Below, in pieces: positions 43,118-53,214 of a stretch of 64,000 bases of DNA. The DNA comes from Bacteroides uniformis. Its GTDB lineage: Bacteria; Bacteroidota; Bacteroidia; Bacteroidales; Bacteroidaceae. Positions within the stretch are counted from its first letter, which is position 1. Each line of letters opens with the position of its first letter. The DNA is taken from NCBI RefSeq assembly GCF_025147485.1, contig NZ_CP102263.1, positions 1,873,501-1,937,500 on the forward strand. Reading direction: 5' to 3'. Under the pieces are notes generated by a model. The model searched no databases and was not told the origin of the DNA. It saw only the letters and a list, made by a program, of their open reading frames with translations. Made by a program: the position numbers and the translations under genes.

Positions 43118-44985
43118 TACAACTTCCGGGAGAAAATGTCTTTACTGTCCACAAGACAGCTGATACCTTTGTTGGTGCTCACCCAAATATTTCCTGCCTT
43201 GTCCTCACCGATGGCTTGTATGTGGGTGTTAGCCAGTCCGCTTTCACGTTGGTATACTTTGTAGTTTCTGTCTGTCAGGGAGGGGAAGCATACCAAACCT
43301 TCACCCGTGGCCACCCACAACCGCTTTCTGCTGTCTTCGTAGAGAGCATTGATGGTATTGGAGGGGAATTTGGCCAGGACGTTGAAGAGCTGGATGCTTT
43401 GGAGTTGAGGGTCATAGAGGCCCAGGCCTCCTCCGAAGAATCCTACCCATACTTGGTCTTCGGAATCCTTCAGCACACAGCGGGCCAGATTGTTCTCCAG
43501 ATTGTAGTGTGCCTTGATTGTCTTGCTGTCACAATCTATAAGATAGACGCCTTCGCTGGTTCCGACCCAAATGTTTCCCTGCTTGTCTTCATGAAAGGAA
43601 CGTACGTCAGTGCGTGACTTGTCTTCGGAGAAAATCTGCCGGAAGCTTTGGCTCTTGGGGTTGTAGTAGGCTATTCCTCCATAAAAAAGTCCGAACCATA
43701 ATCCTCCCTTCGAGTCGCACAAGGCTGCCTGCACCGTATTGCTTCTGAATTTCTTGTTGTCAGCATTGTATATGGCTATTCGTCTTCCCTTGTTGAATAC
43801 GTTGATTCCTCCTCCATCGGTTCCTATCCAGAGGTTACCGGCTTTGTCCATACAGACACCGGAGGCTATTTTACTGTTCAGGCTGTTGTTGGTGGATGGA
43901 AAAGGAGAATATTTATAAGTGCTGAAGAGTGACGGCTCGCGTTTTATGAAGTTGATGCCGCCTCCCCAGGAACCTGCCCATACATTACCGAAGGAATCTT
44001 GGAGCAGGCAACGGATACTGGAGTTGGACAAGCCGTATTCATCGTCTCCCTCCCGGATAGAAAGCGCATGAATCTGGTCCGACGAACGGAAAAGCTGTTG
44101 GGACAAATCCACTACGGCAATGCCGCCGAATTCCATGGCTATCCAAAGTCTGTTGTCATCCAGTTGGTGTATATCATATACACGGTGCGATATGCAGTTG
44201 GTTTTGTCGTCGAAGGGGATGAAACTTTCCGCTTCCGGGTTAAACAGTACCACTCCTCTATCGGTTCCTATCCATATGTTTCCGCTTTTGTCTTTGTAGA
44301 CACATGTCACTTCGTTGCCGGGCAGGCTGTTGGGGTTTTGCGGCTCGTGTGTGAAGTTCTTGACTGTCTTGTCTTTTATGGAAAGTATACTGAATCCCCG
44401 GTCCACATGCCCGATATAGAGTAGTCCGTTACCACCGTCTATGGCAGACCAGATATGGTTGCTTGCAAAACCCGGTACGGTTTCGGTATTGTAATGGGTG
44501 AATTGCCCGGTTTGCTTGTCAAAATAGTCCACGCCTTTCCAATAGGTGCAAATCCATAGGTTACCGTCGGAGGCGGCAATGATTTTGGTAATGTCGTCCG
44601 TAACCAGGCTTTTAGGGTTGTTTTCGTTGTGTCTGTAAGTGATGAATGAATCGTTGGCATAATTGTATGCATTGATTCCGGCACGCTGGGTTCCTATCCA
44701 TAAGATGGAGTCGACGGGATCGTCCAGCAGACAGTTCAGTTCGTTGCCGGTGATGCTTTGCTTGCCGGTTGTTTCTTCTTTATAATAGGTAAGGAAGCGT
44801 ATTCCGTCGAATTTATTTAAACCCTCTTCTGTGGCAAACCATAGAGAGCCCCGTTTGTCTTGGGCTATGCTTACCACATGGTTGTTGGACAGCCCTTCAC
44901 GGATACTCAGATGTTTTATGGTATATGGCTGCGCGGATAGCAGGAATGGCAGGCATAGGAAAATGGAAAGTAGAATCTTCTTCAT
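43057..44985 (-). pseudogene. Hybrid two-component regulator (HTCS), N-terminal sensor part
   Basis: From ATG 44985 it has a signal peptide (MKKILLSIFLCLPFLLSAQ) and then periplasmic two-component-regulator propeller repeats (IREGLSNNHVVSIAQDKRGSLWFATEEGLNKF and many GNIWIGT-type units) up to NKGISCLVDSKD. After that the frame runs 25 or so codons of unrelated sequence to a stop. The last propeller blade normally found before Y_Y_Y is missing, about 50 residues, and the downstream part continues in another frame. A deletion changing the frame, or a deletion plus a one-base change in the CCC run near 43127-43130, would explain it. HTCS proteins sense a PUL glycan and activate the adjacent genes. 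Confidence 0.85.
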
Positions 44986-45011
44986 AACGGGTCGTTTTTC
45001 ATTGCATGAGT

Positions 45012-45019
45012 CAAAAGTA
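45012..45019 (-). promoter_or_regulatory. -7 promoter box of the HTCS gene
   Basis: TACTTTTG on the minus strand, 27 bp before ATG 44985. Confidence 0.5.
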
Positions 45020-45188
45020 CAAATAAAATCTTTAGATGATGTGCACAAATCGTGCATTGACAGATTTATATGCCTTCTCTGCAAGATTTATACAGCTGTT
45101 GAATCGAAAATTGGCATATGTTTGCATTGCCGATTATTATAAATCGGAACAAAATGTACTTTTTTGTTTAACTTTAATAATAATATTT

Positions 45189-46709
45189 ATGAAGAAGCAT
45201 TTCTTTAACGCCACTTTCTGGGCGTTGTTATCGCTGGCTTTATGGACTACTGGATGTAGTGACGATGACGGATACTCTGATGTAGACGGGCAGATTCCGA
45301 CAATGACATTGGTGACGGATCATATTGAATCCGGTGCCGGCCATCGTTTTACCATTGAGGGTTCGTTGGCTGACCAGGATGGAATTGTATCCGTCAATCT
45401 GCAATGTGCCGATCTTTATCTGAACAAGACGATTGATTTGGTCGAAATCTATGGAGCTCCCCAAACGGAGTATGAGTTGAGCTATTCTTATGACCTCAAG
45501 CGTGATGAAATCGGTGAACGCTTCACCGTGAAAGTGACCGTAACAGATGCGGGCGGGCGTGAAGTGTCGCAGGATGTGTTGATAACGATGGATGGGGACT
45601 TTGAGAATCCTACATTTACAATTGCCCCTGGTAAGGAGGTTACCGTACTGATAAAGGATGAAACAAAGTTCAACCTGAATTTCACGGTGAAAGATGACCG
45701 CATACTGGATTATGTACTCATTGAGATTCCTGGGGTAGAAGGTTTTGAAAGCCGCCGTATAGAGGCTGGCGGGCAATCTACTTTGAGCTTTACGGAGAAG
45801 ATTATTCTGCCTAATGAGGTGAAAAGTTACGATGTGACTTTGACGGCTGTGGATGCCAGAGGCAATCAGACAGTGACCAATAGTACCATCAGTGTATCTG
45901 AAATGCCTGACTTCCCCAAAATGTATCTGGCCGATGTGGCAACCGTAGAGGAATTGAACAGTGATATTTTCGGTGTACCGATGGTGATTAACCATACGGG
46001 CGAGTACCAATATCGTGCACGTTATTATAATAAAGCTGCCGGTACGGAAATTTTCTTCTTACCGCAAAAGACAGACTTTACTCCTATCTGTTTTGGCCTT
46101 GATCCGGAGGATAATACAAAATTGCCGGATGACCCGGAAACGGCTAAACCTATTGTCTTGGATGAGGCTGGTGTTTATTATGAAATAGACATCAATGTGA
46201 AAGAGTCTACTTATAGTATGCGCACGTACTCGGTGACAGAGGCTACAAATCCGATGAAATATGAATATGGAAAGCCTTGTTTTGACCGTTGGGAGAATGG
46301 GGAATCGTTCATTGATTTCTATATCGGTTGGGGAGGTTCTCCTCAGGATGCGGGAAATCAGTTGTTTGCCCAGGATAAAAATAATCCTCATCTTTTCTAT
46401 TATCCGGAAAATGGAACTTGGACGCTGGAAGCCGGTGAAGAAATGAACTTCATCATATCCAATTATCATCCCGACGGATGGTGGGATCATGTGGAATGGC
46501 GGTGTGACGACTCTCAGAATGTAGAGAAGTTTGGTTACTTCAGTAAGAAAGGGGATGTGAATCCTAATTGGGAAGGCACCAATCAGCGTTGGGAAGACGG
46601 CTCGATGGTAGGTGACAACTGGATGAAGCCTACGGTTACGGTGACCGGCAACTACCGCTTTGAGTTTGACGCGCATTTGGGTCGCGGCAAGATTGTTCCT
46701 GCTAATTAA
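45189..46709 (+). CDS. PUL surface lipoprotein, putative glycan-binding protein
   Basis: From ATG 45189 the protein has 506 aa with a lipoprotein signal ending WTTGC (Cys23) and an acidic SDDDGYSDVDG tether typical of surface-exported Bacteroides lipoproteins. Residues 35-290 look like beta-sandwich (Ig/cadherin-like) domains. The C-terminal half is rich in Trp and Tyr (FYIGWGGSPQDAGN, NYHPDGWWDHVEWRCDD), as in carbohydrate-binding surfaces. ATG 45036 would put 51 residues without signal features in front and is rejected. It lies upstream of susC by 22 bp and divergent from the HTCS gene. The binding role is inferred. Confidence 0.75.
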   Translation: MKKHFFNATFWALLSLALWTTGCSDDDGYSDVDGQIPTMTLVTDHIESGAGHRFTIEGSLADQDGIVSVNLQCADLYLNKTIDLVEIYGAPQTEYELSYSYDLKRDEIGERFTVKVTVTDAGGREVSQDVLITMDGDFENPTFTIAPGKEVTVLIKDETKFNLNFTVKDDRILDYVLIEIPGVEGFESRRIEAGGQSTLSFTEKIILPNEVKSYDVTLTAVDARGNQTVTNSTISVSEMPDFPKMYLADVATVEELNSDIFGVPMVINHTGEYQYRARYYNKAAGTEIFFLPQKTDFTPICFGLDPEDNTKLPDDPETAKPIVLDEAGVYYEIDINVKESTYSMRTYSVTEATNPMKYEYGKPCFDRWENGESFIDFYIGWGGSPQDAGNQLFAQDKNNPHLFYYPENGTWTLEAGEEMNFIISNYHPDGWWDHVEWRCDDSQNVEKFGYFSKKGDVNPNWEGTNQRWEDGSMVGDNWMKPTVTVTGNYRFEFDAHLGRGKIVPAN

Positions 46710-46731
46710 AAAGTAACATTAGATTTAAGAT

Positions 46732-49700
46732 ATGAAAAAGCAAATTCTATTATTATGTCTTGCGCTGATAAGCCTTTGCGGTTATGCGCAGCAGATAACG
46801 GTTAAGGGTGTGGTGACTTCGGCCACCGACCAGCAGCCGTTGATTGGAACTACAGTTCAAGTGAAAGGTACCGGTACGGGTACAATTACCGGTATCGACG
46901 GTGATTATACATTACCCAATGTAGACAAGAATGCAGTGTTGGTATTCTCTTCTATTGGTTTTGAGTCTCAGGAAATAGCTGTAGGTGGACGTACTACGAT
47001 TAACGTGGTACTGAAGGAGGCTGCGGAATTACTGGATGAAGTGGTGGTTATCGGTTATGGTGCTGTGAAAAAGAGCGATTTGACCAGTTCTATTGCTACA
47101 GTAAAAGGCGATGAAATCACTGAAACCGTGACCGGTAATGCTATGGATGCTTTGCAGGGTAAGGTAAATGGTGTACAAGTCACCAGTGGTGGTGGCCCTG
47201 GAGCTACTCCGAAGGTGCTGATTCGTGGTGTAACTACCGTAAACGGTACGAATCCGTTGTATGTAGTGGATGGTATGCCGGTAGGTGACAATATCAACTT
47301 TCTGAATAGTAACGATATTGCTTCCATGGAAGTATTGAAAGATGCTTCGGCTGCCGCTATCTATGGTACACGTGCATCAAACGGTGTCATCCTGATTACT
47401 ACAAAGAAAGGTAAAACTGGTAAAGCCCGCATCAATTGGAATTCTTCTGTTGGTTTCCAGACCGTGGCCAAACCTAATATTGCCGGTGCGGCTGAATATA
47501 AAGAAGTGTTCAATACCCGTTATACGAATGATGGCCTTTCTTCTATCTGGAACGATACGGGTGCTACGACCAATCCCGGTGGTACAGACTGGTGGGATAC
47601 TGTAGTCAATAAAACAGCTTTGGTGCAGAACCATTCACTTAGTGTTGCCGGTGGCTCAGAACAGTTTGTTTATAACTTTAGCGTGGGCTATTATCGTAAC
47701 AACTCACAGTTTGATGTAGGTTATTGGGATAAGATAAATATCCGTCTGAATACTGAATATACATTTAATAAGTATGTAAAATTGGGAGTTGATATTGCTC
47801 CACGTGTCGAATCATGGGATGATACCCCAAACCAGTTCTCGGCAGCCATGGCTATGGACCCGACAACTCCGGTATTCCGTCCGCAGGACCAATGGGAGGA
47901 TAATGAGTACAACAACTATCAACGCTCTTACAACAACCAGGAGTGGAATCCCGCCGGTTCAATTGCCCGTAGCAATGCTCATTCTCGCGAGTTGGGTGCC
48001 ATTCTGAATACCTATCTGCAGGTAACCCCGATAGAAAAGCTGACGTTGCGCACCCAGTTCGGTGCCAATGCACACTATCGCCGTTCTGATTCATTCGTTC
48101 CGAAGTTCAATATGGATCCGTTGGAGAAACAAGACTTGAACGAAATCACCCGCCGCAATCAGGAGTGGTTTGACTGGAACTGGACGAATACAGCCACTTA
48201 CATGGACACTTTCGCTGAAAAGCACAACTTGAATGTAATGGCTGGCTTTACTGCCGAACGTTTTGCATGGTACAATACTCAGGCACGGCGTGATAATGTT
48301 CCCAATAATCTGGACCAGATGCAGGAAGTGAATGCCGGACAGCAGGGTACGGACGAGGCCAACGGTGAAACCACTTACAATACACTGGTTTCTTTCCTGG
48401 GCCGTGTCATGTACAACTACGATAACCGTTACTACATTTCGGCATCTCTCCGTGCCGACGGTTCCTCCCGTTTCCCGAAGGGCAGCAAGTATGCCCTCTT
48501 CCCGTCTGTTTCCGCTTCCTGGCGTGTCATCAGTGAGGCATTTATGCAGGACCAGGACATCTTCAGTGACCTGAAGTTTCGTGGAGGCTGGGGCCGTGTA
48601 GGTAATCAGAATATCAACAATAATGCTACCCTTACTTTGTTGAGCGAAACCCAATACTATTATGGCAATACGTTGGCAAATGGTTACTTCGTGTCTACAG
48701 TAGGTAACAACCAGTTGAAGTGGGAGACTGTGGAAGATTGGAACGTAGGCGTGGATATGTCATTCCTTGATTCACGTTTGGGTGTAACATTCGAATATTT
48801 CCAGAAAAAGTCCATTGACATGCTCTACCAGAAACAGAACATCCTCTCTTTGGGATATGATAACTGGAACAGCCAGATTTGGATGAACATCGGTAGTATG
48901 CAGGCCCGCGGTTGGGAAGTGGGACTTACCTGGCGCGATGAAATCGGCAAGGATTTCTCTTACGATCTTGGTCTGAACCTTTCTGCCGTGCGCAACAAGG
49001 CCATCAAGTTCTCGGGCGACGGTCCTATCAATGTCGGTGGATTCAATAGCGACCAGATTATCCGTAACGAAGATGGTGGTTTTATCTCCCGTTTCTACGG
49101 TTACGTGGCCGATGGCTTGTTCCAGAATTGGGAAGAGGTGTATGCGCACACTGACGAACACGGAACACTGATTCAGCCCAATGCAAAACCGGGAGACATC
49201 CGCTTCAAGGACCGGGACCATAACGGAGTGCTCGATGCCAATGACAAAGATTATATCGGTAATCCTTATCCTGATTTAATGATGGGTCTGAATATTGGTA
49301 TGCGTTATAAGAACATTGATTTTGCAGCCAATTTCTATGGTACGTTCGGTAATGATATTTACAATGTCACCAAAGGACGGTACTCCGGTTCAGGCGGACA
49401 GAATGTTTGGGCAGGTACACTGGAGAAAGCATGGCATGGAGAGGGTACCGGCAATGATATTCCCCGTTTGTCGAGCAATGACTTGAACCTGAACTATAAC
49501 CGTGTTTCCAGTTTCTATGTGGAAGATGGTTCCTACTTGCGTTGCAAGCTGTTACAGATAGGCTATACGCTTCCTAAGAAATGGGTTGGAGGTGCTGACT
49601 TGCGTCTTTCCTTCTCTGCACAGAATCCGTTTACCATTACCGGTTATTCGGGAATGGACCCCGAACGCCCGATGGTTGACGGTACTACCGACAGCTCTGG

Positions 49701-49782
49701 CAGTGCCATCAATACCGGTATTGACAACGTGGCTTATCCTAATCCGAGAACATTCTTGTTTGGCATTGACTTCAAATTTTAA
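46732..49782 (+). CDS. SusC-family TonB-dependent receptor, full length
   Basis: The 1016-aa protein has a signal peptide (MKKQILLLCLALISLCGYAQ), a carboxypeptidase-regulatory-like domain (GVVTSATDQQPLIGTTVQVK to SSIGFESQEIAV, residues 25-85), the motif ELLDEVVVIGYG at 99-110, a plug domain (VLIRGVTTVNGTNPLYVVDG) and a 22-strand barrel ending FLFGIDFKF. It transports the PUL glycan fragments through the outer membrane with energy from TonB-ExbBD. It forms a complex with the SusD encoded 13 bp downstream. It also provides the comparison showing what the two truncated receptors lack. Confidence 0.96.
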   Translation: MKKQILLLCLALISLCGYAQQITVKGVVTSATDQQPLIGTTVQVKGTGTGTITGIDGDYTLPNVDKNAVLVFSSIGFESQEIAVGGRTTINVVLKEAAELLDEVVVIGYGAVKKSDLTSSIATVKGDEITETVTGNAMDALQGKVNGVQVTSGGGPGATPKVLIRGVTTVNGTNPLYVVDGMPVGDNINFLNSNDIASMEVLKDASAAAIYGTRASNGVILITTKKGKTGKARINWNSSVGFQTVAKPNIAGAAEYKEVFNTRYTNDGLSSIWNDTGATTNPGGTDWWDTVVNKTALVQNHSLSVAGGSEQFVYNFSVGYYRNNSQFDVGYWDKINIRLNTEYTFNKYVKLGVDIAPRVESWDDTPNQFSAAMAMDPTTPVFRPQDQWEDNEYNNYQRSYNNQEWNPAGSIARSNAHSRELGAILNTYLQVTPIEKLTLRTQFGANAHYRRSDSFVPKFNMDPLEKQDLNEITRRNQEWFDWNWTNTATYMDTFAEKHNLNVMAGFTAERFAWYNTQARRDNVPNNLDQMQEVNAGQQGTDEANGETTYNTLVSFLGRVMYNYDNRYYISASLRADGSSRFPKGSKYALFPSVSASWRVISEAFMQDQDIFSDLKFRGGWGRVGNQNINNNATLTLLSETQYYYGNTLANGYFVSTVGNNQLKWETVEDWNVGVDMSFLDSRLGVTFEYFQKKSIDMLYQKQNILSLGYDNWNSQIWMNIGSMQARGWEVGLTWRDEIGKDFSYDLGLNLSAVRNKAIKFSGDGPINVGGFNSDQIIRNEDGGFISRFYGYVADGLFQNWEEVYAHTDEHGTLIQPNAKPGDIRFKDRDHNGVLDANDKDYIGNPYPDLMMGLNIGMRYKNIDFAANFYGTFGNDIYNVTKGRYSGSGGQNVWAGTLEKAWHGEGTGNDIPRLSSNDLNLNYNRVSSFYVEDGSYLRCKLLQIGYTLPKKWVGGADLRLSFSAQNPFTITGYSGMDPERPMVDGTTDSSGSAINTGIDNVAYPNPRTFLFGIDFKF

Positions 49783-49795
49783 TTCTTGATTATCC

Positions 49796-51457
49796 ATGAA
49801 ACGAATATTTACAATAGTAGTTCTGATTGCTTCGCTGGTGTTTACCTCTTGCGAGGACTTCCTGACCGAAGACGTACGCGGGCAATTGAACGTGGACACT
49901 TATTATAAGTCCATAGAAGAGTGTGAATCCGCAGTCACGAGCTGTTATCAGGCCATGACATATGGAGGATGGTGGCAAATCAACACCGTGTGGTTACTTT
50001 CCGAAATGTGTGGAGATGATGCCTGGATGGGGAATACCTCTCAGTCTCAGAGTGATTATATCTCATTGGCACATTATCAGGGAAACGGTGCCAGCAATGG
50101 TCCTATCTCCAATTTTTGGCAGTACCGTTACAAAGGTATTTTACGTTGTAACATAGCCATAGATCGCATTGCGGCTCTCGAAACCCAAGAGACAGAAACC
50201 AGAGACCGTCTGGTGGCAGAAGCCCGTTTCCTGCGTGGCTACTATTACTTCGAACTGGTGAGAAATTTTGGCGGGGTGCCCTTGATGACCAGTTTCCAAA
50301 TGCCGGAAGAAGTGGAGGGAACAGAACGTGCTACGGCAGAAGCCGTGTACAAATTCATAGAGGATGACCTGATGGCAGCTGCCGAAATACTGCCGCAACG
50401 CAGTACTGCGCAAGTAGGGCATGCTACCCGTGGCGCCGCTTTAGGATTATTGGGTAAAGTGTACCTCTATCAGGAGAAATGGCAGGCTGCCCATGATGTG
50501 TTGAAGACTGTGATAGATGAAGGCGAATACCAATTGCTTCCCGATTTCGGGCAGGTATGGAATGTCGACTATGACAACAGTGCGGAGAGCCTTCTGGAAA
50601 TCCAGTATGAATATCATCCCACTTTGGGCTTAGGAGGGGCGCTTGCTACGGTAACCGGTGCCCGTAATGGTCCTGGTGATGGTTGGAGCTGGTGTCAGCC
50701 TACGGCAAATTTGGAGCAAGCTTATATTGAGGCCGGTGATACGGAACGTTTGAAATGGACAATAATCAAGTCGGGCTGTACAGAAATTGCCGGCGAAGAC
50801 CAATTCGAAGATTTCATTGACGCAAGCAAAGCGTTGAATAAGTATCAGGAATATCTTGATAAATATGGTTGGGACCCCAATTGCTATATTATCAATCCCG
50901 CTGACCATAAGTCTGCGCGTATCATCCGCAAGTATTTCCTGCCGATGAAATATCGTGCTCAAGGCGATGCAACGGCTTACGCCACGGACAAGAGTCCTTT
51001 GAATCACCGTATTCTGCGTTATGCCGATGTCCTTTTAATGTATGCTGAGGCTTGCAATGAACTGGGTGATGACGCTTCTGCCCGTGATGCTCTCAATCAG
51101 GTGCGCAGACGTGCCAAGTTGGATGACGTTACGGCAAGTGGAAAGGCATTGCAAAGTGCCATTCGCCTGGAGCGCCGTTTGGAATTGGCTTTCGAGCAGA
51201 ACCGTCTGTATGATATCCGCCGCTGGACTGATACAAATGGTAAAAAGGTGATTAGCAATATCCTGGGACCGAACGGTTCCTTTGTGAAGTGGAACACTGA
51301 AGAGGCTACCCGTGACGCTCTTGAGTGGGAAAATCAAGGTGAAGCAAGTGACAAAGGCATCACTTTCAATGAAAACCGCGACATGGTGTTCCCCATTCCT
51401 TTGTACGAAATCACGATGTCCAACGGTTCCATTACCCAGAACCCGGGTTGGAATTAA
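49796..51457 (+). CDS. SusD-family glycan-binding lipoprotein of the PUL
   Basis: The 553-aa protein has the signal MKRIFTIVVLIASLVFTSC (Cys19) and SusD family blocks: the N-terminal EDFLTEDVRGQLNVDTYYKS, TPR-like helices, RYADVLLMYAEACNELGD, and AIRLERRLELAFEQNRLYDIRRW. It caps the SusC barrel on the cell surface and binds the glycan. Trp-rich segments (GGWWQINTVWLLSEMCGDDAWMG) may line the sugar site. A strong terminator-like hairpin follows, so susC and susD are probably transcribed more than the downstream hydrolases. Confidence 0.95.
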   Translation: MKRIFTIVVLIASLVFTSCEDFLTEDVRGQLNVDTYYKSIEECESAVTSCYQAMTYGGWWQINTVWLLSEMCGDDAWMGNTSQSQSDYISLAHYQGNGASNGPISNFWQYRYKGILRCNIAIDRIAALETQETETRDRLVAEARFLRGYYYFELVRNFGGVPLMTSFQMPEEVEGTERATAEAVYKFIEDDLMAAAEILPQRSTAQVGHATRGAALGLLGKVYLYQEKWQAAHDVLKTVIDEGEYQLLPDFGQVWNVDYDNSAESLLEIQYEYHPTLGLGGALATVTGARNGPGDGWSWCQPTANLEQAYIEAGDTERLKWTIIKSGCTEIAGEDQFEDFIDASKALNKYQEYLDKYGWDPNCYIINPADHKSARIIRKYFLPMKYRAQGDATAYATDKSPLNHRILRYADVLLMYAEACNELGDDASARDALNQVRRRAKLDDVTASGKALQSAIRLERRLELAFEQNRLYDIRRWTDTNGKKVISNILGPNGSFVKWNTEEATRDALEWENQGEASDKGITFNENRDMVFPIPLYEITMSNGSITQNPGWN

Positions 51458-51516
51458 ACACATTCTGATGAAAACAGATTGTTGCAGGAACTGATTATTC
51501 AATAGGTCTTTATATT

Positions 51517-51560
51517 CTGTCGCGGATAGTTTGCAATGGATTATCCGCGGCAGTTTTTTT
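51517..51560 (+). terminator. Terminator-like hairpin inside the PUL, between susD and GH30
   Basis: CTGTCGCGGATA and TATCCGCGGCAG form a 12-bp stem with one G-T pair and a 13-nt loop, followed by seven T. The T-run ends 16 bp before the GH30 ATG. It has all the features of an intrinsic terminator, yet no promoter is evident between it and GH30, so it may attenuate the downstream genes. Confidence 0.85.
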
Positions 51561-51576
51561 AATCCGAAACAATATC

Positions 51577-53184
51577 ATGAATTTGAGACACATTTTTATT
51601 CTTCCGGCACTGCTTGCTGCAATGGCTTGCAGCGACGATTCTCCCGTTACGCCGGATACTCCAGACACTCCTGAGGGTCCGGACATTACAAACAGCGTAG
51701 AGAAACTGGTGAGCATCGATGCCGGACAGACTTTCCAGACAATAGCCGGCTTTGGCGCTTCGGACTGTTGGTCGCCTGCCTTTGTGGGCAAGTCATGGAC
51801 TTCGCACCGTGCGGGGATTACGGAACTGCTTTTTTCTTCAGAGATTGTGGGCGGCAAGCCGAAAGGAATCGGCCTTTCCCAATGGCGGGTGAATCTTGGT
51901 GGCGGCAGTGCCGCGCAAGGTGAAGCCAGCGGCATCGAGGATAAATCCCGTCGTGCGGAATCCTATCTTACGGATGACTTGACGTACGACTGGACCCGTT
52001 GCGAGGGACAACGTTACTTCATGGACCGTGCCAAGGAGCTGGGATGTAACAATTTCGTTCTTTTCAGCAATACACCTCCCGTGCAGTACACCTATAATGG
52101 AAAAGGATTTTCCGCCAGAGGGGGACTTTCCAATCTGAAACCGGAGCATTATGGTGACTTTGCAGGATATATGGCCGATGTAGCGGCCCGTTATACCGGT
52201 GAAGGCTATCACATAAGCCATATCTCGCCCGTCAACGAGCCGCAGTACAACTGGGACAGCGGTCAGGAGGGCAGTGGCTGGACCAATGACGAAGTGGCTG
52301 CACTGGCACGCGAGTTGGATATGTCGTTGGATGACCGGGGGCTTTCCACAGACATTCTCTTGGGCGAATCCGGTGATTGGGAGTATCTGTATAAAGTGAA
52401 AGGCGATGCCAACCGCAGTAATATATTCTCAGCTTTCTTTACACCCGGCTCTTCCGCCTACGTGGGTGACTTGGCACACGTGAAGAATCTCATTTGCGGA
52501 CACAGCTATTGGACTGACGGCACATGGGACGGTATGCGCAACGTGCGCAAGCAAGTGGCCCAGGCTGCCGGTCAGTATAATCTGGATGTTTGGCAGAGTG
52601 AATGGAGTATGCTGGGCGATAATTACAGCAGTTCCGAATTCGTGGGCTACGAGCAGGCTTCTGAGATGGATATCGCTTTCTACATGTCGAAGGTCATCCA
52701 CAATGACCTCACTGTGGCTGGGGTGTCTTCCTGGAGTTACTGGACATCGATGGATGTTTCCCGTTGGGGGCATAAGAACCGTTTTCTCTTGATTTCGCTG
52801 GTACCTGCCGGTGGCGAGTATGGTGATATAGAGCAGGAGGGAAGCTATCAGGCTACTGCCACTCTTTGGGTACTGGGCAATTACAGCCGCTTTATCCGTC
52901 CGGGATACCGCCGTATTGCCCTCGACTTGAACGAATCGCGTACTTTTTTCGGTTCCGCCTGGCTTTCTCCCGAGGGGGATAAGGTAGTGGCCGTCTATAC
53001 AAACATGTCTGATAAGGCGGTTCGCTTAGGTGAAACGCATGTGGGATGGAGCAATGAAGCGAAGTCAATAGCTACTTATACAACTACCGGTAGCAAGAAT
53101 CTGGTGGAAGGAACGGTGGCGGCAGGCAAGCAGGTGATTCTGGAAGCCAAGAGTGTGACAACCGTGGTGTATAGCCTGAAGTAA
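51577..53184 (+). CDS. Glycoside hydrolase family 30, candidate endo-beta-1,6-galactanase
   Basis: The 535-aa protein has a lipoprotein signal ending AAMAC (Cys18) and a Pro/Thr-Asp linker (PVTPDTPDTPEGPD). The TIM barrel has the general acid-base in SPVNEPQYNW (Glu221) and the nucleophile in WQSEWSM (Glu342), followed by a C-terminal beta-domain (SVTTVVYSLK end). The NLGGGSAAQG, RRAESYL and FSNTPPVQYTYNGKGF stretches resemble the GH30 branch that contains endo-beta-1,6-galactanases; other GH30 activities such as beta-1,6-glucanase are possible. It lies after the PUL attenuator-like hairpin and 30 bp before the GH2 gene. A surface endo-enzyme would release oligosaccharides for SusC/D uptake. 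Confidence 0.85.
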   Translation: MNLRHIFILPALLAAMACSDDSPVTPDTPDTPEGPDITNSVEKLVSIDAGQTFQTIAGFGASDCWSPAFVGKSWTSHRAGITELLFSSEIVGGKPKGIGLSQWRVNLGGGSAAQGEASGIEDKSRRAESYLTDDLTYDWTRCEGQRYFMDRAKELGCNNFVLFSNTPPVQYTYNGKGFSARGGLSNLKPEHYGDFAGYMADVAARYTGEGYHISHISPVNEPQYNWDSGQEGSGWTNDEVAALARELDMSLDDRGLSTDILLGESGDWEYLYKVKGDANRSNIFSAFFTPGSSAYVGDLAHVKNLICGHSYWTDGTWDGMRNVRKQVAQAAGQYNLDVWQSEWSMLGDNYSSSEFVGYEQASEMDIAFYMSKVIHNDLTVAGVSSWSYWTSMDVSRWGHKNRFLLISLVPAGGEYGDIEQEGSYQATATLWVLGNYSRFIRPGYRRIALDLNESRTFFGSAWLSPEGDKVVAVYTNMSDKAVRLGETHVGWSNEAKSIATYTTTGSKNLVEGTVAAGKQVILEAKSVTTVVYSLK

Positions 53185-53214
53185 GGAATTAGTTTAACTT
53201 CAAAGAAAATCTAT

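Noticed and set aside
41045..45084. Two independent genes (a propeller protein and a separate kinase) in place of one broken HTCS
   Set aside because: The second frame has no ATG or signal peptide and starts inside the Y_Y_Y lead-in sequence. Together the domains give the standard HTCS order.
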